DNA of 64,000 nt from Colwellia polaris (GTDB lineage Bacteria; Pseudomonadota; Gammaproteobacteria; Enterobacterales; Alteromonadaceae), in contig NZ_NBOE01000008.1 of assembly GCF_002104515.1 (NCBI RefSeq), forward strand, positions 62,001 to 126,000. Direction: 5' to 3'. The position numbers were made by a program, and so were the translations under genes. Every line of letters begins with the position of its first letter. The stretch's first letter is position 1. The notes beneath the pieces are model-generated. The model saw only the letters and a list, made by a program, of their open reading frames with translations, was not told the DNA's origin and did not search any database. Of this stretch, positions 9,686-19,768 are shown piece after piece.

Positions 9686-12243
9686 AAGTTAGCCTCTAAA
9701 AATTGACTATATTGTTCAACCAAAGGTTGTTGATTTTCAAAGTCTTGTATTTTACGATTCGGACTAGAAGTTGGGCTGGGTAATAACTGCGAAATTTTAC
9801 CTGCTAATAAGTTAATACATTGCTGGCATTGTGATAAATTTAACCTTTGTTCCAGTAATATTTGCTCAATAACCACTAAGACATCGACTAAAGCAGGTCG
9901 ATCGTCAATTAGTTCTTCTATTGCTAATTTTGCTTGTTTAACAAGCGCTAGTTCGTTAACAGATAATGGTACGTTTTTCGTCAACTCACTTTCATTTTCA
10001 ACATAGCTAGTGTTTCGAACTATCACTGTTTTTGGTCGCTTACTGACAACTACAAGCTGTTGATTAACATTATTCAATAGTTGCAAGAATTGGCGAAATA
10101 CAACTAGTGTTTGATCAGATAATTGCTCAGGTTTAAAGCGTGAAATTTGCACCGAGTTCGCTAGAATATCGCTTTGTTCGCCTTGATAGCGGCGCTGCTC
10201 GGTTACCGGTGGTGGCTCAAAACCCAGGCGTTTTACATAAATACGCTCTGCTTTTCTCGCTAAATTTAGTAATTTAAGTGCTTGTTGTTCAAAAGGTAAA
10301 GCCAGTTCAGGTTCAAACAACATCAAGTGCAACTCGGCCTGCCACATATTCGCTAAACTTTTTTTCATTAGGGCTCGCGGATCTTGACTTGTCATAACGC
10401 CAACATCACTATCTTCATGGTTATGTCCGTATTTATTAATAAGCTCCATGCGGGCTGAACCTTGGCTATTATTTTTCGTGGTATGGTTTTCATGTTCGTG
10501 ACCCGAATTGCCACTAGGGTTTACCGTTTTATTCGCAGAAATAACAGCATTAGCGCTACCGCCCTGCTCATCGTGTATGTGTATTTTCGGTTTAATATGC
10601 TCTGTGTCATGATTGTCATGATGACTGTCATAAGACTCTGTGGCTTCATTTTCCTCCCGCTCAACTTCATCCCCGAGGTACTGACCATATTTTTCTTTCA
10701 GTGCACTTTGTGCCACACCTAACAGTTCTGACTTCTGATTAAAGCTTTTGCGATCAAGGTCAAGCTTATCTTCAATTAACGCTAGGGTTTCAATAATAAT
10801 TTGTCGTTGGCTTTTAAAATATTCAGGCATGAAGTCGATCAGTATTCCATCAGCATTAATACCTGTTTGCTCTTCGTCTAACCAACGTATAATTTTAGTT
10901 TCTGAGCGAGTCTGTTGCTGCTCAGGTTCACGATTATCTGTTGCAACAATACTAAAATAGAGTTCGTCCCCAGGCTCCATAGCTAGCTCTTCTATCGACC
11001 ACTTTTTGTAATAATGTTGTTTAGCGTTAACCATAGTATTGCTGTCGAATGTAAAGTTTTCATCTCTAAACTTGACGCCTTCACCAGAGCCTTTGGCTAT
11101 AGAAGCCTTAATGTGAATATCGGTTAGTGCAAAGTCATCTGATATTTGTACTTCAGCATAGAGTGCAGGCACTGTATTTTTTCCGTACTCGGTTATGGTA
11201 CTTTTAGGATTAATAAAGCGAATTTTTGGCGCGTTATCTGGAGTTAAGTTTATCCGAAAAACATCTGAAATAGCTTCAACAACTTCGCTAGCTTGATCCC
11301 TAATTGCGATATGGTAAACCATGCTTTTGTGCAGTGTTAATTCAACCTGAAATGTACCATCAGTTTGTATAATTAATTGATGCTGCTCGCCATTAGAAAA
11401 AATCAGAAAGACGTTTGCGCTTTGTTCAGAGGTTGTTAACTGCCAGCGCACTTTACTGCCCACTAACGTATCAACATCTAACACCTGAGAGGTAAATTCA
11501 GTTGGCTGCCCTTCTGCTACGCTATAGCTTGGTGGCGTTACAGTAACGTTTGTAGATAATAGCTGCACAATTGTCTTATCTTGTTCGCTTTGGTTTTGGT
11601 TTTTATCGTAAATTTCATGAATGTTGTTATCTGCAGAACCCTGCAACAATAACGCTTTATCAATTAAGTTGAACTGAGTAAAAATGAAAAAAATTATGAG
11701 TGAAAAAAACAGTGATACATTCCTTAAGATGAATTTTCTCTTGTCAAATTTGGGTGTAATTTCAGCATCATTTATTTGAGATTGTTGTAGAATATCGTTT
11801 AAACGGACAAACACTTTGCTCTGTTGTAGTTTCTCTAAATTAGACAGTTTATCTTGTTCTAGTAATAGCAATTGCGCACTTTGTTCAAGTGATTCAAAGC
11901 GACTATTTAGATGAGCGATCAGGTTTTTCAATGTAATGTTATGATAATTTTTACTACGCTTTATTAACACCAGCTTAGTCATTATGCCGAAAATAAATAA
12001 CATCACGCCAGCTACCGCAAGCTCATTTTCAGCAACATCACCAGCTATATTCAAACCGCTTAAAGAAAGGCAAAATGAAAACACCACTAACACAATTAAC
12101 CAAAGCGGCAAAAATAATAACAAATGCTGCTGTAGGTGCTTACGTCGCCATTTTTTTAATTTTTGACTTAGCAAGCTAATAGCTAGCTGTTGATCATCAT
12201 TTTTAAACGCTGGATTGTTTTTATCGAACGGGTTATTCAACAT
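9682..12243 (-). CDS. DUF4175-type membrane protein with His-rich insert
   Basis: This 853-residue protein has two N-terminal membrane segments (about residues 42-65 and 75-95), a third at about 175-195, and then a long extracytoplasmic region. Layout and genomic position match the DUF4175 proteins found beside MoxR/DUF58/BatA genes. About residues 535-615 form a low-complexity insert with some eleven histidines (SHHDNHD, KIHIHDE, GHEHENH, GHNHED). Such inserts often bind divalent metal, but that is inference here. The start codon overlaps the stop of the BatA-like gene by 1 bp, which implies a tightly coupled operon. Confidence 0.65.
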   Translation of the reverse strand: MLNNPFDKNNPAFKNDDQQLAISLLSQKLKKWRRKHLQQHLLLFLPLWLIVLVVFSFCLSLSGLNIAGDVAENELAVAGVMLFIFGIMTKLVLIKRSKNYHNITLKNLIAHLNSRFESLEQSAQLLLLEQDKLSNLEKLQQSKVFVRLNDILQQSQINDAEITPKFDKRKFILRNVSLFFSLIIFFIFTQFNLIDKALLLQGSADNNIHEIYDKNQNQSEQDKTIVQLLSTNVTVTPPSYSVAEGQPTEFTSQVLDVDTLVGSKVRWQLTTSEQSANVFLIFSNGEQHQLIIQTDGTFQVELTLHKSMVYHIAIRDQASEVVEAISDVFRINLTPDNAPKIRFINPKSTITEYGKNTVPALYAEVQISDDFALTDIHIKASIAKGSGEGVKFRDENFTFDSNTMVNAKQHYYKKWSIEELAMEPGDELYFSIVATDNREPEQQQTRSETKIIRWLDEEQTGINADGILIDFMPEYFKSQRQIIIETLALIEDKLDLDRKSFNQKSELLGVAQSALKEKYGQYLGDEVEREENEATESYDSHHDNHDTEHIKPKIHIHDEQGGSANAVISANKTVNPSGNSGHEHENHTTKNNSQGSARMELINKYGHNHEDSDVGVMTSQDPRALMKKSLANMWQAELHLMLFEPELALPFEQQALKLLNLARKAERIYVKRLGFEPPPVTEQRRYQGEQSDILANSVQISRFKPEQLSDQTLVVFRQFLQLLNNVNQQLVVVSKRPKTVIVRNTSYVENESELTKNVPLSVNELALVKQAKLAIEELIDDRPALVDVLVVIEQILLEQRLNLSQCQQCINLLAGKISQLLPSPTSSPNRKIQDFENQQPLVEQYSQFLEANL

Positions 12244-13934
12244 TAAACATCAACCTTAGTAGGAGATACGGTTGGTGTACTATGAGTTTTGATATTATCA
12301 ATGTTACTAGCACCATCAAAAGCTAATGTTGATGTTTTACTGCGGTTTCTTCTACGATAATACTCACTAGCTATTCGCTCAAGGCTCCATAATATAATAA
12401 TCAGTAGCGATAAGAATTCAGTCCAATAATTTTCATTGCTTTGTTGTTTAACAATTATATCTTCAGCGCTTTTTAAACGTGGAGTAACACTGTTATTTTT
12501 ATTTTTAGCTTTATCTTCAAAACTCACCGTTTCATGCTCGTCTAAAACTCGATCTTCATTGCTAGAAACTAATTGAGTTATTTGTGTATGCGTTAATGTT
12601 TGCTGATCAACAAACCTGTTAATTTGCCATTGCTGAAATAGTATTGATTGTAATAACAACGGAAATTGTTTTGATACTATTAAGTTACTCCAAGACGGTG
12701 AAAATCTTGAATACAGCTGGTAAACATAACTTTCATGAGCATTACTTTCGTTAACTGTGCTTTCTTTAGCACTATTTTCGGCGCTACTGCTTTGATAAGA
12801 ATGAGTCGTTTTCGTTAACATATCAGTGCTAGCGCCATCGGGTTGATTAAGCTGCCAAAGTGTTTCTTTATATACACTTGTAGGCTTTGGACTTAATTGT
12901 TTTGTAACATCTAACGGCAAAGCGCGTTGGTAAAACCTAGCCTCGGTACCAAGTAAAGGAGAGTTATTATTGATTTCGCTAGCAGTACTCAACAATGTGC
13001 TCTCTTGCGAGTTTTGTGCATCAACAAAAAGGTTGGTGCCTGTCGATAACGCCTGCATTATTTTATGATTAAGTTTTTGGCTGCTTAAATAAAATAACCA
13101 GTTAGGCTTATTATTCATTGCTTGTTGATACGGCTCTGATTTTTCAAGGCTGTTGTGGCTAAAGTAACTAACAGATAATTGTGTTGCCGTTTCTTGTTTA
13201 ATTAATGCAAAGGCTTTCTGAAAATATTTAACGTCTTCGAAACGATCTTGATCGTAAATCAACACGACATTCATTGTATCAACATATTGTGCGTCGGCTT
13301 GATAACTCGTATTAAGAATATGCCATTCAAGGGTGTTGTTAATATTATATAGGTGCCCTTGTTGCGATAATTTATATTGCGCAGCACGATCAGTAACAAA
13401 AAATTTAATGTCGGTTTCTGGCGTTAATAATTCACTAAACGTTATCAGGTTTTTAAGTATATTTTCAGTTTGGAGGATGTTTTGCGTTTGAACATTGGGC
13501 TTTGGCGGCCATTGTAATATTTCGTCATCAGTTATTAACTTAGTGTTACGGTTTAAAAGATAAAACGGCTGTTTTAGCGCCTGTTCAATTAACTGTTGTC
13601 GCTGTATCGATGAACTTTGATTTAACCAATCAGCACTCACAAGATAAATGCTTTCATTTTTAATCAAAGGCTTAATTAAAAATAATTGTGCTAACAGTAA
13701 TATAGAAAACAACAGTAATAACAGTCGTAATAACAATAACCAAAATTCGGTTAAACGCAGCTGTCTCATACTTTTCGGCTGTTGGGCGTCGATTAATGCA
13801 ATATTAGAAAATTTAATCTGTTGCGGTTGGCTTTTACTGAGTAAGTGCAACACTATGGGCACAACTAAGCCTAATAATGCAATAAAACCCCACGGATTTT
13901 GCACGATCAACGAGGCAAATAAATTCAAATTCAC
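12243..13934 (-). CDS. BatA-type N-terminal domain protein
   Basis: The N-terminus (residues about 10-90) has the BatA/aerotolerance-regulator N-terminal pattern: a first membrane helix, a VPIVLHLLSKSQPQQIKFSN linker, then a second leucine-rich helix. A vWA-like body and a C-terminal membrane helix (EFLSLLIIILWSLERIA) follow in 563 residues. Such proteins sit in the inner membrane with a MoxR ATPase and a DUF58 protein. Start and stop overlap both neighbours by 1-4 bp. No MIDAS motif can be confirmed by eye, so metal binding is uncertain. Confidence 0.7.
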   Translation of the reverse strand: MNLNLFASLIVQNPWGFIALLGLVVPIVLHLLSKSQPQQIKFSNIALIDAQQPKSMRQLRLTEFWLLLLRLLLLLFSILLLAQLFLIKPLIKNESIYLVSADWLNQSSSIQRQQLIEQALKQPFYLLNRNTKLITDDEILQWPPKPNVQTQNILQTENILKNLITFSELLTPETDIKFFVTDRAAQYKLSQQGHLYNINNTLEWHILNTSYQADAQYVDTMNVVLIYDQDRFEDVKYFQKAFALIKQETATQLSVSYFSHNSLEKSEPYQQAMNNKPNWLFYLSSQKLNHKIMQALSTGTNLFVDAQNSQESTLLSTASEINNNSPLLGTEARFYQRALPLDVTKQLSPKPTSVYKETLWQLNQPDGASTDMLTKTTHSYQSSSAENSAKESTVNESNAHESYVYQLYSRFSPSWSNLIVSKQFPLLLQSILFQQWQINRFVDQQTLTHTQITQLVSSNEDRVLDEHETVSFEDKAKNKNNSVTPRLKSAEDIIVKQQSNENYWTEFLSLLIIILWSLERIASEYYRRRNRSKTSTLAFDGASNIDNIKTHSTPTVSPTKVDV

Positions 13935-14854
13935 CTGCGATTACCTCTTTGCCTGATACCAAGGAAGTCGATTAACGTTTGATCTAAAGCTTGATCGATA
14001 TTTGCGTGAAAATATTGAATGTTTTGTTGGGCTAATTTCAATTTTAATACATCGTTCAAGCGCTGTTTGTTTTTAAGATAGCCGGCCCGTACTTCTTTCG
14101 CTGATACTTGGCGATACTGATGAGTTTCTAAGTCTTGAAAATTAACGAGTCCTTGATAAGGAAAGTTAATTTCATCATCGCTATCTAAATGAAAAGCAAC
14201 CACATCGGTTTGTTTATTACTAAGCTTTGAGGTGATCTCAAGTAACTCAGTATTTACTTGATGAAAATCACTAATAACAATCACTAAACCATTTTTACGT
14301 ACTGCTTCTAGGTGAGTTAATATTGCTTGTGCATTAGGTATTACGCCACTCACCTTTAATTGCGTTAATGTGTGTAATATTTTTTGCCAATGACGTTCGC
14401 CTGACAAGGCGGGTATTTGTTTTTGCTCATCTGCGCCCAATGTTAACAAACCAACCGAATCACCTTGTTTTTGTGCTAAATAGGCAATAGATGCAGCTAA
14501 GTATTGCGCATAAGTTATTTTATTCCATTGCCCTATTGTTGAAGCTTTATTCTCGCCTTGAGCAGATTGTTGCAGCATAGACTCACTGCAATCAACGACT
14601 AACCAAACATTGATATTACTTTCTCGTTCTGCTTCTCGAACAAAATATTTATCTGAACGAGCAAATAGTTTCCAATCGATTTTGCTTGGTTCATCGCCAG
14701 GCTCATAAGCTCGAAACTGGCTAAATTCGATACCAACACCTCGTTGCATACTGGCATGGTTGCCGTGTAAAAAACCTTGCGCTAAGGCTTTTATCGCTAA
14801 CGGTAAATCTTTAACGCGTAATAAGGTTTTGGCATCAAAATAAGGCTTTTGCAC
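13931..14854 (-). CDS. DUF58 domain protein
   Basis: A 307-residue soluble protein with the DUF58 signature GVGIEFSQFRAYEPGDEPSKIDW followed by ARSDKYFVREAERE. A vWA-like stretch comes next, with the MIDAS-type sequence WLVVDCSESM at about residue 85. DUF58 proteins are standard partners of MoxR AAA+ ATPases and BatA-like membrane proteins. It lies 13 bp downstream of moxR and overlaps the next gene by 4 bp. Confidence 0.85.
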   Translation of the reverse strand: MQKPYFDAKTLLRVKDLPLAIKALAQGFLHGNHASMQRGVGIEFSQFRAYEPGDEPSKIDWKLFARSDKYFVREAERESNINVWLVVDCSESMLQQSAQGENKASTIGQWNKITYAQYLAASIAYLAQKQGDSVGLLTLGADEQKQIPALSGERHWQKILHTLTQLKVSGVIPNAQAILTHLEAVRKNGLVIVISDFHQVNTELLEITSKLSNKQTDVVAFHLDSDDEINFPYQGLVNFQDLETHQYRQVSAKEVRAGYLKNKQRLNDVLKLKLAQQNIQYFHANIDQALDQTLIDFLGIRQRGNRR

Positions 14855-14867
14855 GTGTATTACCTGC

Positions 14868-15902
14868 TTACTGCAATGGACTGTTTGGCAAACTTACAAA
14901 AGCTAATAAGTCTTCAATGACCATATCTGGCGTAATGTTTAAGGCCTCTGCTTGAAAATTCACTAAAATTCGATGCCGCAACACTGCCGGGGCAACAAAT
15001 TTAATATCGGCCAGCGAAATCGCATATCGACCTGCCATTAAGGCTTTTGCTTTTGCACATAATATTAAGGCTTGTCCGGCTCTTGGTCCTGCTCCCCAAC
15101 GCACATGCTCTACAACACTTGGGCAGCAACTTTGTGATTGCTTTGCCTCTTTATCGTTAAGCCCGTTGGATGCAGCAGGTCTTGTCGAACGAGCCAAGTT
15201 TGCTGCATAAGCCAATAACTCATCTGAGACAGTGACATTTCGAACAAGCGCTTGTAAGGCAATAATATCATCGCCTGTTAGTACTTGGGTTAATTCGGAG
15301 TGACGACTACCCGTTGTACGTTTTAGAATTTCAATTTCTTCTTGCTCTGTTGGGTAGCCAACGCGTACAAACATTAAAAATCGGTCTAACTGTGCTTCAG
15401 GCAAAGGATAAGTGCCTGCTTGTTCAACCGGGTTTTGAGTGGCTAAAACAAAAAATGGTTTGGGTAAGCCATAACTTGTACCGGCATAACTTATTCGACG
15501 CTCTTGCATCGCTTCTAATAATGCAGCTTGGGTTTTAGGCGGTGTACGGTTTATTTCATCAGCCAATAAAATTTGGGTAAATACCGGACCTTTTTGAAAT
15601 TTAAAAAAACGTTCGCCACTTTCATGATCGGTTTCTAATATTTCAGTACCGACAATATCGCTAGGCATTAAATCTGGCGTAAATTGCACACGATTAAACT
15701 TCAAGGCTAATGTTTGTGCTAACGAACTTACCATTAAGGTTTTCGCTAACCCTGGCACACCTTCTAATAAACAATGTCCGCCAGCTAATATACTAATTAA
15801 TAGTTCATCAATAACGTCTTGTTGACCCACAATAACTTTGGCTATTTCGTCACTAACTTGATTAAGCTTGCCCAGTAATTCGGTTATCTGTTGCTCTTGC
15901 AT
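14868..15902 (-). CDS. MoxR family AAA+ ATPase
   Basis: A 344-residue MoxR ATPase. Walker A-type GVPGLAKT lies in the segment LLEGVPGLAKTLM near residue 50, Walker B is ILLADEINRTPPK, sensor 1 is FVLATQNPVEQ, and the MoxR-specific AGTYPLPEAQLDRF motif follows. The C-terminal lid domain ends in RHRILVNFQAEA. MoxR ATPases act as chaperones for vWA proteins. This one probably serves the DUF58 and BatA-like proteins encoded downstream. Confidence 0.9.
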   Translation of the reverse strand: MQEQQITELLGKLNQVSDEIAKVIVGQQDVIDELLISILAGGHCLLEGVPGLAKTLMVSSLAQTLALKFNRVQFTPDLMPSDIVGTEILETDHESGERFFKFQKGPVFTQILLADEINRTPPKTQAALLEAMQERRISYAGTSYGLPKPFFVLATQNPVEQAGTYPLPEAQLDRFLMFVRVGYPTEQEEIEILKRTTGSRHSELTQVLTGDDIIALQALVRNVTVSDELLAYAANLARSTRPAASNGLNDKEAKQSQSCCPSVVEHVRWGAGPRAGQALILCAKAKALMAGRYAISLADIKFVAPAVLRHRILVNFQAEALNITPDMVIEDLLAFVSLPNSPLQ

Positions 15903-15931
15903 GTATATTCCATTTTATAAATTTTTAATCT

Positions 15932-16633
15932 TTAGCTATTCATAGCGTACATAACAATATTGACAGCGAAGCGGGTATTATCTTCCTTTAACCAACGTTT
16001 ATTTCTAAAATCATAATCCCATTCACAACCTAAGTCTTTATTACTATATAACACCGCAATTCGACCATCGATTTCTATGGCTTTTAAATAGTTATGCACC
16101 AAATCATCTCCCCAACCATTAAGTTCTATTGACGTTCTTGGGGGACCTTCAAACTTAAAAAATGAAGAATATATAGCGTGGTCATTGGGAATTTTTTTTA
16201 ATGCACCTTCACCAAAAATTTCACGCATTTGTCGCTCAAAACTGCGTGCAAACATACCATCTATATCATGGTTACAGTCATCAACAAAAACAAAGCCACC
16301 GTTTTCAACATATTGTTGGAAGTTTTGTTTTTCTTCGCGATTAAATTGCACTAAGCGATGCCCTGCTAAATAGCAAAATGGTGCCGCCAGCATTTGTGGA
16401 TCAGACAAAGGAATGATTCGCTCTTTAATATCCACGCGTAAACTGGTGTATTCTATTAATGAGTTCAAGACATTGGCAGGCATTCTTTCGTCAACTTCCC
16501 AATCACCTGATTCATAGCTCAAGCGTGTAAAAAAGAAGTCAATTTGCTCTTGGGCACCCAATTGTAAAAACGGTATGGCACAGGTACCTACCGTAAATAG
16601 TGACAGAGTACGAATAAAGTTACGTCGATTCAT
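15932..16633 (-). CDS. Tat-exported DUF4159 protein
   Basis: The N-terminus MNRRNFIRTLSLFTVG carries a twin-arginine signal (RRNFI) followed by a hydrophobic stretch and a likely cleavage after QLGAQ. The mature part has the DUF4159 pattern: FTRLSYESGDWEVD, a central GGFVFVDDCNHD strand and the C-terminal VNIVMYAMNS. DUF4159 proteins resemble class I amidotransferase folds and often sit beside MoxR/DUF58 genes. It lies 29 bp upstream of moxR and begins that operon. Confidence 0.75.
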   Translation of the reverse strand: MNRRNFIRTLSLFTVGTCAIPFLQLGAQEQIDFFFTRLSYESGDWEVDERMPANVLNSLIEYTSLRVDIKERIIPLSDPQMLAAPFCYLAGHRLVQFNREEKQNFQQYVENGGFVFVDDCNHDIDGMFARSFERQMREIFGEGALKKIPNDHAIYSSFFKFEGPPRTSIELNGWGDDLVHNYLKAIEIDGRIAVLYSNKDLGCEWDYDFRNKRWLKEDNTRFAVNIVMYAMNS

Positions 16634-16650
16634 ATAAACTCAAGAAAATT

Positions 16651-16681
16651 AAGGGTAAACAATGATGATTGATTTACCCTT
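16651..16681 (-). terminator. Hairpin between pmbA-like gene and DUF4159 gene
   Basis: AAGGGTAAA (16651-16659) pairs perfectly with TTTACCCTT (16673-16681) around a 13-nt loop. On the minus strand it is followed by AATTTTC, a weak T-tract. It probably terminates or attenuates transcription from the TldD/TldE pair before the DUF4159-MoxR operon. Confidence 0.45.
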
Positions 16682-16714
16682 ACTAACCTTCTTATTTTTG
16701 CTCCTGTATTATCA

Positions 16715-18082
16715 CTATACAGCGTCAGATAAACTGCTGAAGGTAAAGTCACGTATTTTCATCGGCGGTATCATACTGCCATTAACACGTTGGGGTTTAC
16801 CTAATGCTTCGATATTATTTAACATAACAATTGGGCTTTCATTAAAGCGGAAGTTTTTAATTGGAAACTTAATTTTACCGTTCTCAATATAAAAAGTGCC
16901 GTCGCGCGTTAAGCCGGTATACAGCAAGGTTTGTGGGTCTAAAGCTCTGATATACCAAAGACGAGTAACAAGAATGCCACGACGAGTGTCTTTGATCATA
17001 TCTTCAAGACTATCACTACCACCTGCCATAATAATTTGTGAAGGCCCGCCAAATAAACCAGAACCAGCATATGCTGTTGGGGTATATTCCACGCCAGTTT
17101 TACTAGCCCAATAAGGAGAATTAGGCATATTGACTATTTTGCCATCTTTGATCCAATCGGTTTTTGTAACGCGATGTCCGTCACCTGCAAAAGGTGCCGT
17201 TGGTGCTTCAGGGTGCATAGGATCTGAATAAATATGAACACGTTCATCAAACAGCTTTTCGCCTAACTTATTGGTTGGTCCGCCTTCTTTACCTTCTTCT
17301 TGCAGTTTACTTAAAAAGCTACGACCTTCGTCAGCGGTTCGCTGATTCATGCTACCAAACATATTATTTAATAATTGCACGCTAGCAGCAGGTTCTAATA
17401 TAACCGTATATTTGCCCGGTTCTAACTCTTTGGCGCCAGAAGAACCAATAGATTTTTCAATGGCAACTTGTGACGCTGTTTTCGTGTTCAACTTTTTAAA
17501 GTCACTATAATCACGAGTAACCCAGCCAGAGCCTTTACCGTCTTCAGTTCTAATAGTTACGGTGAAGTCGACATTAGTAGACTTATTATAAGCGAACAAA
17601 CCTTTATTATTCATAATCGCAATAAATGTTGTCGCATCTTGTAAAAATCCCGAAGAAACCAGTTTATTTTCTTTAGATGGCTTAATACTATTTTCTGCAG
17701 CTAACGCTCGGTCATCAGGGGTTATGTTGGTTGTTGAGTCAAATGCGCTTTTGGGTGCCTCATATTTTTGCTTACTAAACAGTGGCATGCTTTCTGGATT
17801 TTCAGGGGCTAACTTTGCTAACTCTTCTGAACGTTTAACCACTTTCATTAATGAGGCGTCGTCAAATTCATTGATCGTGGCAACACCCGTTTTCTTACCA
17901 AAAGTAGACTGCACAGACAAAGTTAAATCGCTTTGCTCGCCAGCAGTTGAAACGGTATTACGTGCGGTTCGAATATTGCCGCCAACTTCACCACCTAAAT
18001 TACACTCACATTCGTCAGCTTTTGAAAATGAAAGTACTTTTTCTAATAACGCTTTCGCGTGTTGTTCTGTTAATATTGTCAT
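16715..18082 (-). CDS. TldE/PmbA family protein
   Basis: TldD/PmbA superfamily protein without the HExxxH metal motif of its neighbour, as expected for the TldE (PmbA) partner of the heterodimeric TldD/TldE peptidase. Recognisable segments are RTARNTVSTAGEQSDLTLSV near the N-terminus, the central LEPGKYTVILEPAA and the C-terminal GTFYIENGKIKFPIKNFRFNES. No export signal is seen. The frame runs to 18121, but the internal ATG at 18082 (MTILTEQHAKALLEKVL) starts the conserved part. It lies about 50 bp downstream of the tldD-like gene, so the two are presumably cotranscribed. Confidence 0.82.
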   Translation of the reverse strand: MTILTEQHAKALLEKVLSFSKADECECNLGGEVGGNIRTARNTVSTAGEQSDLTLSVQSTFGKKTGVATINEFDDASLMKVVKRSEELAKLAPENPESMPLFSKQKYEAPKSAFDSTTNITPDDRALAAENSIKPSKENKLVSSGFLQDATTFIAIMNNKGLFAYNKSTNVDFTVTIRTEDGKGSGWVTRDYSDFKKLNTKTASQVAIEKSIGSSGAKELEPGKYTVILEPAASVQLLNNMFGSMNQRTADEGRSFLSKLQEEGKEGGPTNKLGEKLFDERVHIYSDPMHPEAPTAPFAGDGHRVTKTDWIKDGKIVNMPNSPYWASKTGVEYTPTAYAGSGLFGGPSQIIMAGGSDSLEDMIKDTRRGILVTRLWYIRALDPQTLLYTGLTRDGTFYIENGKIKFPIKNFRFNESPIVMLNNIEALGKPQRVNGSMIPPMKIRDFTFSSLSDAV

Positions 18083-18133
18083 GACGCTATGCTTCCTTTT
18101 ATACTTTATTTTTATCGTCAAATATCAGTAAGA

Positions 18134-19768
18134 TTAAACTTTACGAGCGGTATTGATCACGTTGATATTGTTAAACCGTGTGGTTGGACAACCGTGTGAA
18201 ACCGCACTAACTTGCGAAGGTTGGCCTTTACCATCAAAAAATGACCCGCCTATGCGATAGTCAGATTTACCCGCTATTTGTGTACAGCTATTCCAGAACT
18301 GTTGGGTGTTTGATTGATAAGCCACATCTTCAATCTGCTCAGTAATTTTACCGTTCTTAATTTCAAAAAATAATTGCCCGCCAAATTGAAAGTTATAACG
18401 TTGTTGGTCAATCGAAAATGAACCTCGACCAGCAATGTAAATTCCATTTTCAACATCTTTGATAACATCGTCAGCCGATATATCTTTATCATTGGGTTTT
18501 AAAGAAACATTTGGCATACGTTGAAATTGCACATCGCGCCAGCTTTGCGAATAACAACAGCCATGCGATTCTTTTTGATCGATCATATGCACTTGGTCAC
18601 GAATTGCTTGGTAATTAACTAACGTGCCTTTTTTAACTAGATCCCACTCTTTAGTTTTAACACCTTCGTCATCATAACCCACATTACCTAATGAATAAGG
18701 CTGGGTTTTATCAGCAAATAAGTTAACGATATCTGAACCGTAATTAAACTTGCCACTCTTCCACTTATCTAAAGTCGCAAAGCTCGTACCGGCAAAATTA
18801 GCTTCATAACCCAATACACGATCAAGCTCTAAAGGATGCCCTACCGACTCATGAATAGTTAACATTAAGTGGGCTGGGTCTAGTACTAAGTCATATTTAC
18901 CCGGCTCAACTGATTTTGCTTTTAACTTAGCTTGTAGCTGTTTACCTGCTGCAACTGCATCTTCTACTATATCGTAAGAGTTTTTATAACCAACGTTAGC
19001 ACCCGAAATACGAATTTTGTCTTCTTCTTTACCATCTAAGTATTCAAAGCCCATACCAACAGGATTACCTAAACCCGTGCGTTGCTTAAAGCCTTCTTTA
19101 CCAACTGCGGTTGCAAAAAATGGTGCCCATAAGCGATGTACATCTTGATCTATATAAGAACCATCAGTAGAGGCAAAATACTTTTGTTCATTCACTAAAA
19201 ATAAAACCGATGTAATATAATTAGCACCATTAGACATAGCAGCATCGTTTACCGACAACAATAAATCTACTTTATCTTTAATAGGAATTTCTAGGGCATT
19301 CTTTTTAATGGGTGTATTCCAACTGACATCGCCAACGCCTTTTACTGGCGCAAGTTGTACGGGAACCGTTTGAAATTTAGAATTTGCCATGGCAACAGCT
19401 ACGGCTTTTTCGGCAGTTTTAGCAATGCTATCTGGTGTCATATTCGACGTGGAAGCAAAGCCCCAAGTGCCATTAGCAATAACTCGAATACCAATACCGG
19501 CTGACTCGGTGTTAACAATGTTATCTACGCGTGTCTCTTGTGTGGTAACAAACTGATTAAGGTAGCGTCCAATACGCGCATCAGCATAAGAAGCGCCCTT
19601 TGCTTTTGCGGCGTTTAAGGCGATATCAGCTAGTTTTTTCTTATAAGCGACATCCATTGGTTTATCTAACAACTGATCTGCTGATACCGCGAAGCCTGAC
19701 ATCGGCAACATTAACCCACCAGCACCAACGCCAGTAAGTTTAATAAAATCACGTCTTTGCATTTCCAA
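18134..19768 (-). CDS. TldD-like metallopeptidase with Tat signal
   Basis: The 544-residue protein begins with a twin-arginine signal (MQRRDFIKLTGVGAGGLM), so it is probably exported folded to the periplasm. The TldD metal motif is visible as H306-ESVG-H311 in LTIHESVGHPLELDRVLG, the HExxxH Zn site of TldD. TldD acts with TldE to cleave unfolded peptides (microcin maturation and CcdA degradation in E. coli). The neighbouring TldE-like gene lacks an obvious signal, an unusual mismatch unless the partner is exported with it or the exported protein acts alone. It is longer than classical TldD (about 480). Confidence 0.82.
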   Translation of the reverse strand: MEMQRRDFIKLTGVGAGGLMLPMSGFAVSADQLLDKPMDVAYKKKLADIALNAAKAKGASYADARIGRYLNQFVTTQETRVDNIVNTESAGIGIRVIANGTWGFASTSNMTPDSIAKTAEKAVAVAMANSKFQTVPVQLAPVKGVGDVSWNTPIKKNALEIPIKDKVDLLLSVNDAAMSNGANYITSVLFLVNEQKYFASTDGSYIDQDVHRLWAPFFATAVGKEGFKQRTGLGNPVGMGFEYLDGKEEDKIRISGANVGYKNSYDIVEDAVAAGKQLQAKLKAKSVEPGKYDLVLDPAHLMLTIHESVGHPLELDRVLGYEANFAGTSFATLDKWKSGKFNYGSDIVNLFADKTQPYSLGNVGYDDEGVKTKEWDLVKKGTLVNYQAIRDQVHMIDQKESHGCCYSQSWRDVQFQRMPNVSLKPNDKDISADDVIKDVENGIYIAGRGSFSIDQQRYNFQFGGQLFFEIKNGKITEQIEDVAYQSNTQQFWNSCTQIAGKSDYRIGGSFFDGKGQPSQVSAVSHGCPTTRFNNINVINTARKV

